Below, one piece after another: positions 18,745 through 26,229 of a stretch of 38,988 nt of DNA. How positions within the stretch are numbered: position 1 is the first letter of the stretch; each line of letters begins with the position of its first letter. The translations under genes were made by a program, and so were the position numbers. The notes beneath the pieces were generated by a model. That model had not been told where the DNA came from, did no database searches, and was given only the letters and a program-made list of their open reading frames with translations. The DNA is from Thermodesulfobacteriota bacterium (GTDB taxonomy: Bacteria > Desulfobacterota > Thermodesulfobacteria > Thermodesulfobacteriales > Thermodesulfobacteriaceae). The stretch spans positions 1-38,988 of the forward strand of contig JAUQQL010000011.1 in assembly GCA_030578315.1 (NCBI GenBank), written 5' to 3'.

Positions 18745-19103
18745 TTTTCTATCCTCAGATAATCCTCTTCTTGAGGAGGCCTCAATCCCAAACTTTTAGC
18801 CTTTTCTAAGAGTACATCTTGAGAAGTTAGCTTTTTGTATTCTTCATTAAGCTGTTTATTTTCTTCCTCTAAAGCTTTTCTTTCTACCTTATATCTAAAA
18901 AACACATAACCTTTATAACCTGCTGCTGCTAAAGAAATTAAATTTAAAAAAATAAGCCCCAAAACTAAAATTTTTATCAAAATTTCCTTTAAAAATTCCT
19001 TCAAAAGAAAAGGAGAGGTTTTTTCGGAGATAGTTTCTTTTTCAGTTTTTGAATAAGTATAAAGTGTAGAAGGTTTGTAAATCATGTATTTTTGAGTTTT
19101 CAT
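18741..19103 (-). CDS. FtsL-like cell division protein
   Basis: Small single-TM protein followed by a coiled coil (ERKALEEENKQLNEEYKKLTS) between rsmH and the ftsI-like gene; a positional and topological call. Confidence 0.75.
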   Translation of the reverse strand: MKTQKYMIYKPSTLYTYSKTEKETISEKTSPFLLKEFLKEILIKILVLGLIFLNLISLAAAGYKGYVFFRYKVERKALEEENKQLNEEYKKLTSQDVLLEKAKSLGLRPPQEEDYLRIEK

Positions 19104-19981
19104 AGCCTTTCCACTACTCTCATTTTAGCACTACGAGAACGAGGGTTTTTTCTTACTTCTATTAAATTAGGTATTAGAGGTTTTTTAGTAAGTACCTTCA
19201 ATCTTTTATCTGACTTAAAGGCATTCTTAACCAGTCTATCTTCTAAAGAATGAAAGGAAATAATAATTAATCTACCTCCAGATTTCAAAATGTCTGGAAA
19301 GTTTTTCAAAGCTTCTTCCAAATTTTCTAACTCTTTGTTTACTTCCATTCTTAAACTTTGAAAAACTACTGGTAAAATCTGAGCATACCTTTTAGGAGAA
19401 GAAAAAATTTCTTTTACTAAAGATACAAGTTCAAAAGTTGTTTCAATCGGTTTTATTTTTCTCTTTTCTAAAATTTTTTTCGTTAAGATTTCAGCTTTCG
19501 GAACCTCTCCTTTTTTAAAAATTTTTACCAATTCCTCATAAGAATATAAGTTTAGAATTTCTTTAGCCGTAAGCTTTAAACCTAGATTCATTCTCATATC
19601 TAGAGGTTCATTTTTTTGATAAGAAAAACCCCTTCCCGAACCTTCTAAAAGAAAAGAGGAAAGTCCCAAATCTAGTAGAATTCCGTCAGCTAAAATTCCT
19701 TCTTTTTGAAGAACTTCTTTAGCAAAAATAAAGTTTTGGTTATAAAGTCTGACCCTGTCAGCATGTTTAGCAAGTCTTTGAGAGGCTAATTTATAAGAAT
19801 CTTCATTCCATTCAAATCCATAAAGGAAACACTCTTTATTACTTTCCAAAATAGCTAAACTATGACCACCTAATCCCACAGTAGCATCCACATAAATTTT
19901 TTTACCCTTTTCTTCCACTTTCAACCACTTTAAAACCTCCTCTAACAAAACAGGTTCATGATGAAATAAGTTTTTCTCCAT
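19100..19981 (-). CDS. rsmH: 16S rRNA (cytosine1402-N4)-methyltransferase
   Basis: HEPVLLEEVL, YVDATVGLGGHS, GILLDLGLSSFLLEGSGRGFSYQKNEPLDMRM, IISFHSLEDRLVK. Confidence 0.98.
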   Translation of the reverse strand: MEKNLFHHEPVLLEEVLKWLKVEEKGKKIYVDATVGLGGHSLAILESNKECFLYGFEWNEDSYKLASQRLAKHADRVRLYNQNFIFAKEVLQKEGILADGILLDLGLSSFLLEGSGRGFSYQKNEPLDMRMNLGLKLTAKEILNLYSYEELVKIFKKGEVPKAEILTKKILEKRKIKPIETTFELVSLVKEIFSSPKRYAQILPVVFQSLRMEVNKELENLEEALKNFPDILKSGGRLIIISFHSLEDRLVKNAFKSDKRLKVLTKKPLIPNLIEVRKNPRSRSAKMRVVERL

Positions 19982-20420
19982 TTAAATAAGAAGTAACATA
20001 CTTAAGTAACTTATCAAATTTTTCTTTAGTTTCACTAAATTCTTTTTCTAAGAGTTTAGGATTCCAAATCTCAAAATGATTAAGCATTCCCACCAATACT
20101 ACCTCCTTTTCCAATTTAATTTCTTCTCTTAAAGATTGAGGAATTAAAAGTCTTCCTTGTTTATCAAGCAGACATTCTTCTGCCGCACCCCAAAAGTATC
20201 TAATATATCGCCTTACCTCAAAAACTTCCCAAGGAAGATTTAAAAGTTTTACTTCTATCTTTTTCCACTCTTCTAAAGGATAAACAACTAAGTAATCTGG
20301 AAAATTAGTAATAATCAGGTTTTCACTTTCATATTTAACTCTTAAAATTTCTCTAAATTTAGTAGGAAGAACTATCCTTCCCTTCTCATCTAAAGTATGC
20401 TTATATTTACCTCTAAACAC
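19956..20420 (-). CDS. mraZ: Transcriptional regulator MraZ
   Basis: VFRGKYKHTLDEKGRIVLPTKFREIL, LDKQGRLLIPQSLRE (two SpoVT/AbrB-like repeats). Conventional start is GTG at 20420; the ORF track extends to an upstream GTG at 20450. Confidence 0.95.
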   Translation of the reverse strand: MFRGKYKHTLDEKGRIVLPTKFREILRVKYESENLIITNFPDYLVVYPLEEWKKIEVKLLNLPWEVFEVRRYIRYFWGAAEECLLDKQGRLLIPQSLREEIKLEKEVVLVGMLNHFEIWNPKLLEKEFSETKEKFDKLLKYVTSYLNGEKLISS

Positions 20421-20450
20421 TATCTTCCACTTTTTGCCACTATATACCAC
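20418..20450 (-). promoter_or_regulatory. Putative MraZ operator: GTGG boxes in 10-bp direct phase
   Basis: Minus strand reads GTGGtatataGTGGcaaaaaGTGGaagataGTGT; three GTGG plus one GTGT, each 10 bp apart, the last being the start codon region. Confidence 0.65.
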
Positions 20451-20453
20451 TAA

Positions 20454-20482
20454 AACTTATTAAAGAATTTTTGAAAAGTCAA
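20454..20482 (-). promoter_or_regulatory. Putative sigma70-type promoter of mraZ/dcw cluster
   Basis: Minus strand TTGACT-N17-TAAGTT just upstream of the GTGG boxes; weak -10. Confidence 0.45.
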
Positions 20483-20739
20483 GAGGTTGTGTGAAGATTG
20501 TTGTTATTTAACTTTTAAAAAGTTAAAACAATAATTTAAAAAATTGTCTAAACCGCCAATACATTCTAAAATCGTTTTTGTTATAAGATTTTGTCCTGAC
20601 CGAGCCTTTTCTCTTGAGAGCAATGATGTGGTATTGAAAATCCTTGGAGTGCCAGAATTTTTAATATTAGTTTCCCAGGCAAATAAATCGAAGATGTAGT
20701 TATTTTTAATTAACAGTAGCATCTTTGCAGAAAATTTAG

Positions 20740-21130
20740 CCTTATATAAAAAGGTATAAGAAAAAGAGAGTAAAGTAGAACCAAAAGTTCCAAAGATTAA
20801 GGGGATGACTAAGCCATTAAAGATAGGATCAAATAAAATAACCAAGGAGGTCTACTACTACACCAATTGTGGTAAGAAGGATAGGTCTAGTTCTAACTGC
20901 TGCGGCCTCGATTGTAGCCAGCTAAAGAGGTAGCCTGCTTTTGTATCTTTGTTTAGCAAAATCTACTATCATAATGAAAGTACGTATAATTAGGATATAA
21001 GAAGCAAAAACTAAAACCTAAGGGAGATTTCCTGCTAAGGTTATCTTGTATTTTGCTCTTTGAGCTTTTATTTCCTCTTCTAGGGCTTTTAAGTCAGCCC
21101 AAAGTTTAATAGTAAACTTTGTTTTTAAAA
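20740..21130 (-). pseudogene. Relic of RND-family efflux transporter permease (C-terminal TM segment)
   Basis: Minus-strand translation: ADLKALEEEIKAQRAKYKITLAGNLP*VLVFASYILIIRTFIMIVDFAKQRYKSRLPL*LATIEAAAVRTRPILLTTIGVVVDLLG [+1 frameshift] LVILFDPIFNGLVIPLIFGTFGSTLL. Two in-frame TAG codons (20922-20924, 21018-21020) and a frameshift near 20845. Confidence 0.8.
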
Positions 21131-21351
21131 TTAATTTTACTTTCTGGATCGTTGAACCTCTTTATTTCAAAATCCCTTGAATTAAAGCCTTGCTGATTAA
21201 GTTTGAAGGAGAAAAACATAAATTGGAAGATTACTTTTTATAAAAGTCTTTTTAAATTTCAGCCTTTTAATAATAAACACTTTTAATTAAGCTTATAGTT
21301 GACTAATGTTTTCGCTACTTTTAGATATTTTTTGATACTTATGTAGGTATT

Positions 21352-21380
21352 TTGACTTTCTATAATTTTGGGATTATAAT
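21352..21380 (+). promoter_or_regulatory. Putative sigma70-type promoter of wzm-wzt
   Basis: TTGACT (21352-21357) - 17 nt - TATAAT (21375-21380), 26 nt before the ATG. Confidence 0.7.
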
Positions 21381-21406
21381 TAATAATTTAATTAAAAAAT
21401 GTTTTT

Positions 21407-22180
21407 ATGTGTAAAAGTCATCAATTAAAGTATTACATAGACCTTATTCAAGTTCTGACTTTAAAAGAAATTAAAATAAGATACAAAAATAGTTTTTTAG
21501 GTTATTTTTGGTCTGTTTTACATCCATTAACTTTTGCTCTGATTTTTTATTTTGCTTTTAAATTTGTTCTAAAAATTCCTATCGAAAATTACACTCTTTT
21601 TTTAATTACAGGGCTTTTTCCTTGGCAGTGGATAACTAATTCTATTTGTGGAGGAACAGGATATCTTTTAGGCAATGCTTCTTTAATTAAAAAAGTAACC
21701 TTTCCAAAATACCTTATTTTGCTTAGTTTAGTTTTACACGATGGTTTTCATTTTTTAATTTCTCTTCCTGTGATTTTTGGTTTTTTAATTTTTTATCACT
21801 ATCCTATTTACCTATCTTGTATTTATGGAATTTTATTACTTACAGGTTCGCAATTTTTTATAATTTATGGAATAACCCTTTTGGTTTCTTCTGTTAACCT
21901 TTTTTTTAGAGACCTTGAAAGATTGGTTTCTCTTGGTTTGACCATTATTTTTTATGCAACTCCTATAATTTACGATTTATCTTTTGTTCCCCAAATTTAT
22001 CAAAAATATTTTTTATTTAACCCTTTTTACTCTCTAATTGAAAATTGGAGAAATCTTTTTTTAAAAGGCTTTATAGATTGGAAACTTTATTTTTTATCCT
22101 TATTCTATGCGGGGCTATTTTTTTTAATAGGTTTTTTGGTTTTTAAAAAGCTATCGTGGAGATTTGCAGAAGTTGTATGA
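21407..22180 (+). CDS. ABC-2 type polysaccharide/O-antigen exporter permease (Wzm-like)
   Basis: Multi-TM ABC2 permease; LKEIKIRYKNSFLGYFWSVLHPLTFALIFYFAF, NPFYSLIENWRNLFLKG. Confidence 0.9.
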   Translation: MCKSHQLKYYIDLIQVLTLKEIKIRYKNSFLGYFWSVLHPLTFALIFYFAFKFVLKIPIENYTLFLITGLFPWQWITNSICGGTGYLLGNASLIKKVTFPKYLILLSLVLHDGFHFLISLPVIFGFLIFYHYPIYLSCIYGILLLTGSQFFIIYGITLLVSSVNLFFRDLERLVSLGLTIIFYATPIIYDLSFVPQIYQKYFLFNPFYSLIENWRNLFLKGFIDWKLYFLSLFYAGLFFLIGFLVFKKLSWRFAEVV

Positions 22181-22905
22181 AAGAAGTAGTGATAACTTTT
22201 GAAAATGTTACTAAAAGCTATCCTATTTATACTCACATAACTTCAGGTTTTAAAAATTTTGTACTTAGATTTCGTGAAGTTTGGAACAATTCAAAAAAAA
22301 GATTTATAGCTTTAAAAGAAATTTCTTTTGAAATTTATAAAGGGGAGTGTTTTGGAATAATAGGAAAAAATGGAGTAGGAAAAAGTACTCTTCTTGGGCT
22401 CATTGCAGGAGTTTTAAAACCGGATACAGGTAAAATTACAGTTAAGGGGAAAGTAGCCTCTCTTCTTGAACTTGGTGCAGGTTTTCATCCGGAACTTACC
22501 GGAAGAGAAAACATAATTTTAAATGGGGTCATTTTGGGAATGACTAAAAAAGAAGTTATGAAAAAAATGGACAGAATAATAGAATTTTCAGAATTAGGAG
22601 AATACATAGATCAGCCAGTTAAAACTTACTCTTCAGGTATGCTTGCTAGATTGGGATTTTCTATAATCGCCTATCTAGATTTTGAAATACTTTTAGTGGA
22701 CGAAATTTTAGCAGTAGGAGATATTAATTTTCAAAAAAAATGTAGAGAAAAATTTCAAGAATTTAAAAAAAAGAAAGTTACTATAGTTTTAGTAAGCCAC
22801 AATTTATATGAAGTTATCTCTTTGTGTGACCGTGTTATGTGGTTAGAAAATCACAGAATTAAAGAAATTGGAAAAGCTGAGGAAATAGTTCAAAATTTTC
22901 AATAA
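22177..22905 (+). CDS. ABC transporter ATP-binding protein (Wzt/TagH-like polysaccharide exporter)
   Basis: GIIGKNGVGKSTLLGLIAGVLKPDTG, YSSGMLARLGFS, ILLVDEILAVGD, HNL switch; LELGAGFHPELTGREN typical of polysaccharide exporters. Start refined to MKEVVI. Confidence 0.92.
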   Translation: MKEVVITFENVTKSYPIYTHITSGFKNFVLRFREVWNNSKKRFIALKEISFEIYKGECFGIIGKNGVGKSTLLGLIAGVLKPDTGKITVKGKVASLLELGAGFHPELTGRENIILNGVILGMTKKEVMKKMDRIIEFSELGEYIDQPVKTYSSGMLARLGFSIIAYLDFEILLVDEILAVGDINFQKKCREKFQEFKKKKVTIVLVSHNLYEVISLCDRVMWLENHRIKEIGKAEEIVQNFQ

Positions 22906-22920
22906 TTTAACGAAGTTTAA

Positions 22921-22946
22921 AGTGTTTTAAAAAATACTATTTTTTT
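22921..22946. terminator. Possible bidirectional rho-independent terminator between convergent genes
   Basis: AGTGTTTT-AA-AAAATACT stem (one G-T pair) followed by ATTTTTTT; A-rich on the other side. Confidence 0.4.
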
Positions 22947-22960
22947 AAAAAAAGTAAAAA

Positions 22961-23827
22961 TCAAATTTTTTGTTTCTTTAACAATTCGTCTATTGTTTCT
23001 AAACTAATTAAGTATTTTTGGCGACAAAAATGACAAATAACCTCTATAGGTTTTCCTTTTCTTAAAATATCTTCCAACTCGGTTTTTCCTAAAGCAATAA
23101 GCATATTTTTTACCCTTTCCATATTGCAAGTACATTTATAAGCTAAAGGTCTTTTTTCTAAAATTTCTAAATCTTCAAATATTTCTTCTAAAATTTTTTC
23201 AGGTGTGTAACCTTTAAACAAAAGCTGTGTAATGTAAGGAAGTTTTTGAATTTTTTTTTCAATTCTTTGTACTTCTTCTTCCTTAGCTTCTGGAAGTTTT
23301 TGGATTAAAAAACCACCTGCAGCTAAAATACTACCATCTGTATCTACAAGCACTCCCAAGGATACTGCTGAAGGAATTTGTTCCGAAACAGTAAGGTAGT
23401 AAGCTAAGTCTTCAGCAATTTCTCCAGAAACAAGTTGAGTTGAACTTTGATAAACTTCTTTTAATCCTAAATCTTTTACAACCGAGATGTAACCTTTTTT
23501 ACCTACAGCCTTTCCTACAGGCAGTTTTTTATTTTCAGGTTTTAAGTAAACCTGAGGATTTCTTACAGTTCCTCTAAGATTTCCTTCGCAGTCTCCTTCT
23601 ACTAGTATTTCTCCTAATGGGCCTCCTCCATTTATTTGAAGTAATACCTTTCCTATCTTTAAATCTCCTGAAATAAGAGCTACTCCAGCTAAAGCTCTTC
23701 CAAGAGCTGCTGAGGCTACAGGACTCAATTTTTGGATTTTTCTTACAGTTTCTACTATATCTTTACATTCCACAGCAAAAGCTCTAAACTTTTTAGATTG
23801 AGGTACAGCTTTAACCAAATAAGCCAT
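22961..23827 (-). CDS. hslO: Redox-regulated chaperone Hsp33
   Basis: Hsp33 fold sequence with C-terminal zinc motif CTC...CHFC; GEILVEGDCEGNLRGTVRNP. Confidence 0.95.
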   Translation of the reverse strand: MAYLVKAVPQSKKFRAFAVECKDIVETVRKIQKLSPVASAALGRALAGVALISGDLKIGKVLLQINGGGPLGEILVEGDCEGNLRGTVRNPQVYLKPENKKLPVGKAVGKKGYISVVKDLGLKEVYQSSTQLVSGEIAEDLAYYLTVSEQIPSAVSLGVLVDTDGSILAAGGFLIQKLPEAKEEEVQRIEKKIQKLPYITQLLFKGYTPEKILEEIFEDLEILEKRPLAYKCTCNMERVKNMLIALGKTELEDILRKGKPIEVICHFCRQKYLISLETIDELLKKQKI

Positions 23828-23834
23828 AAAAAAA

Positions 23835-24701
23835 TTAACCTATGTGGATATTTTCTAATTCTTTCATAATGATGCTTACGCTCTTAGGATTAATGAGATT
23901 AGCAGTTCCTATTTGAACAGCTTTAGCTCCACAAAATAAGTATTCTAAAACATCTTTTCCTGTAATTATACCTCCACACCCTATAATAGGAAGGGTAAGT
24001 TTTTGAGAGAGTTCCCAGACTAACCGCAAAGTTATCGGTTTTATAGCTGGTCCGGAAAGTCCACCTTTTAAAATTTTTAAAGGATTTAAATTTAAAACTT
24101 TTAAAGCTGGATAAGTATTGGCAACTACTAAAGCATCACTACCTGCTTTTTTACAATTTTCAGCTACTTCAAAAACTGGACCAAATGGAGAAAGTTTAAC
24201 CGCCAAAAAATCATCCCAGACTTTTCTAACTTTAGTTACTAACTCCCTTACAAGTTTAGGACTTTCAGAAAAAAGTATTCCTCCTTTTTCTACATTAGGA
24301 CAAGAAATATTAAGTTCAAGTCCTGAAACTTCTCCCTTAAGTTCCTTTGCTAAGATAACAAAATCTTCTATACTTTCTCCATACAAATTTACAATTACCG
24401 GAACTCCATAAGCTTTTATTACACCAAGATATTTAGTTTTGAAATCCTTTATTCCTGGATTTTCAAGCCCTATAAAGTTAATAAGTCCACAAGGAACTTC
24501 AGAAATTCTTGGAGGGGGATTTCCTTCCCTGGGCTTTAAAGAAATACCTTTAGTAACTAAAGCTCCTATTGAAGTTTTGATTTCTTCTAAACTTAAAAAC
24601 TTATTCAAATTTTCTCCCCATCCCCAAGTGCCTGAAGCAAGCATCAAAGGAGATTTTAAGTTTAAATTTCTTAAATTAAGAAAAAAATTTTTCAAAGTCA
24701 A
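23835..24701 (-). CDS. pyrD: Dihydroorotate dehydrogenase B, catalytic subunit
   Basis: MLASGTWGWGEN, TKGISLKPREGNPPPRI, GLENPG, LNISCPNVEKGG (catalytic Cys), IIGCGGIITGKDVLEY. Confidence 0.95.
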   Translation of the reverse strand: MTLKNFFLNLRNLNLKSPLMLASGTWGWGENLNKFLSLEEIKTSIGALVTKGISLKPREGNPPPRISEVPCGLINFIGLENPGIKDFKTKYLGVIKAYGVPVIVNLYGESIEDFVILAKELKGEVSGLELNISCPNVEKGGILFSESPKLVRELVTKVRKVWDDFLAVKLSPFGPVFEVAENCKKAGSDALVVANTYPALKVLNLNPLKILKGGLSGPAIKPITLRLVWELSQKLTLPIIGCGGIITGKDVLEYLFCGAKAVQIGTANLINPKSVSIIMKELENIHIG

Positions 24702-25455
24702 CCTCGTCTGCTAAAAAAGTAGGTCCATCAACACAAAGATAAGAATAACCACCCTTTTTTAAAGGAATCACACAACCTTTACAAAATCCTGTTCCACAGG
24801 CTAAAAAAGTTTCTAAAACTAAAAATGTTTTTAATTGATGTTTTTTAGCAATTTCTAAAATACTTTTAAGCATAAGAGGCGGTCCGCAAGCTAGAAGAAC
24901 AAGAGAAGAAGCTTTTGATTTTTTATTGTTAAGTTCTTCTTCCAACACCTGAGTAACTAGTCCCTTTTTTCCGTAGGACCCGTCTTCAGTAACTAAAATA
25001 AGAGGTACTCCAAATTTTTCGTAGAAAAAAAGTCTTACCAGCTCTTCTTTAGTTTTTGCTCCATAAAATATTTTTAAAGGAAAGTTATTAGTCTTTTGAA
25101 GTAAATATCCAAAACCTGCAATTCCTGCTCCACCGGCGCAAATAAGATAAGGTTCTTTTATTTCTGGAAATGGTTTACCTAAGGGACCTATAATTTCAAG
25201 TTCTTCTCCAGGTAAAATCTTACTCAAAAGTTGAGTTCCCTTTCCAACTACACGATAAAGAACCAAAAGTTTGTCCTTCTCTACAGCATGAATAGTAAAA
25301 GGTCTTGGAATAAGAGGATCAAAATTTAAACTAATTCTAATTTTAAGAAATTGCCCAGGTAGAAAACTTTTAATAAAGTTTTTGTCTAATTTTAACCCTA
25401 AAAGATAATATTCTCCTCCCTCTTTCTGGTTAAATGCTACTTTAGCTTTCAACAT
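24676..25455 (-). CDS. pyrK: Dihydroorotate dehydrogenase electron transfer subunit
   Basis: FAD/NAD reductase fold with C-terminal 2Fe-2S motif CGTGFCKGC...C and DGPTF; overlaps pyrD. Confidence 0.93.
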   Translation of the reverse strand: MLKAKVAFNQKEGGEYYLLGLKLDKNFIKSFLPGQFLKIRISLNFDPLIPRPFTIHAVEKDKLLVLYRVVGKGTQLLSKILPGEELEIIGPLGKPFPEIKEPYLICAGGAGIAGFGYLLQKTNNFPLKIFYGAKTKEELVRLFFYEKFGVPLILVTEDGSYGKKGLVTQVLEEELNNKKSKASSLVLLACGPPLMLKSILEIAKKHQLKTFLVLETFLACGTGFCKGCVIPLKKGGYSYLCVDGPTFLADEVDFEKFFS

Positions 25456-25461
25456 AATTAG

Positions 25462-26205
25462 TTAAAAAATTTCCTTAAGGAAACTCAATCCTTGGTACTT
25501 TTCAAACTCCTTTTGAAGTTTTTTCCAAAGTTCTCTAAAAGTATAAGAGGTTCCTTTAACTTGAGTTCTGTAAAGGTCGCCTAACCAACTTTTTAACTTT
25601 TTTTCTTCAGGCAAAATAGGAAATTCCTCTAATTCAATATTGGTTAGAAGTTCTTCGGGAATCTTATCAACTTTAGTTTTTTGATAAGTGTTTATAAATT
25701 TAAGAAGGTCAAAAAGATTTCCGTAAAGACCTCCTAAATCAAGGTTTTCAACAATTTGAAAAGCAAGGGTACTTACTTGAAAGAGAAAAGGAGGAAGTTC
25801 GGCAAAACCTTGACAAACTTTAACTGAACCCATAACTCTACATGCAAGAGGTCTTCTTTTATAAAATTTACATAAACCTTCTGAAGTTAAAAATGGACAA
25901 GGTCTAAGTTTTTCGTAAAAAGTTTCTAAGGGAGGTTCACCACCCTGAAGGTAGCACAAAGCTAATTGATTAACGGTCACAACTGGACGAGGAAGATCCC
26001 TACCTACCTTGTTTAAAAGACTCAGGTCCTCTTCTAAAAAAATTTCCCAAAGATAAAAAGCTTCCAAACTGGTTGCCCAAATTCTTTCAGTACAACAAAA
26101 ATTGCAACCGGGTTCACAGGCTAAAGAAAATCTAGCGTATGTTTTTTCAATAAATTCATACAAAGTTTCTAAAAGTTTCTTTTTTTCCTCTAAAGCAAAT
26201 CCCAA
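25462..26205 (-). CDS. YkgJ-like cysteine cluster protein (putative metal-binding)
   Basis: CEPGCNFCC..., CPFLTSEGLCKFYKRRPLACR motif. Confidence 0.75.
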   Translation of the reverse strand: MGFALEEKKKLLETLYEFIEKTYARFSLACEPGCNFCCTERIWATSLEAFYLWEIFLEEDLSLLNKVGRDLPRPVVTVNQLALCYLQGGEPPLETFYEKLRPCPFLTSEGLCKFYKRRPLACRVMGSVKVCQGFAELPPFLFQVSTLAFQIVENLDLGGLYGNLFDLLKFINTYQKTKVDKIPEELLTNIELEEFPILPEEKKLKSWLGDLYRTQVKGTSYTFRELWKKLQKEFEKYQGLSFLKEIF

Positions 26206-26229
26206 AATTACATTAATAAAGAATCACCC

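Noticed and set aside
24118-24714. Plus-strand ORFs over pyrD (97 and 91 aa)
   Set aside because: Antisense to conserved pyrD; no recognisable domain or RBS.
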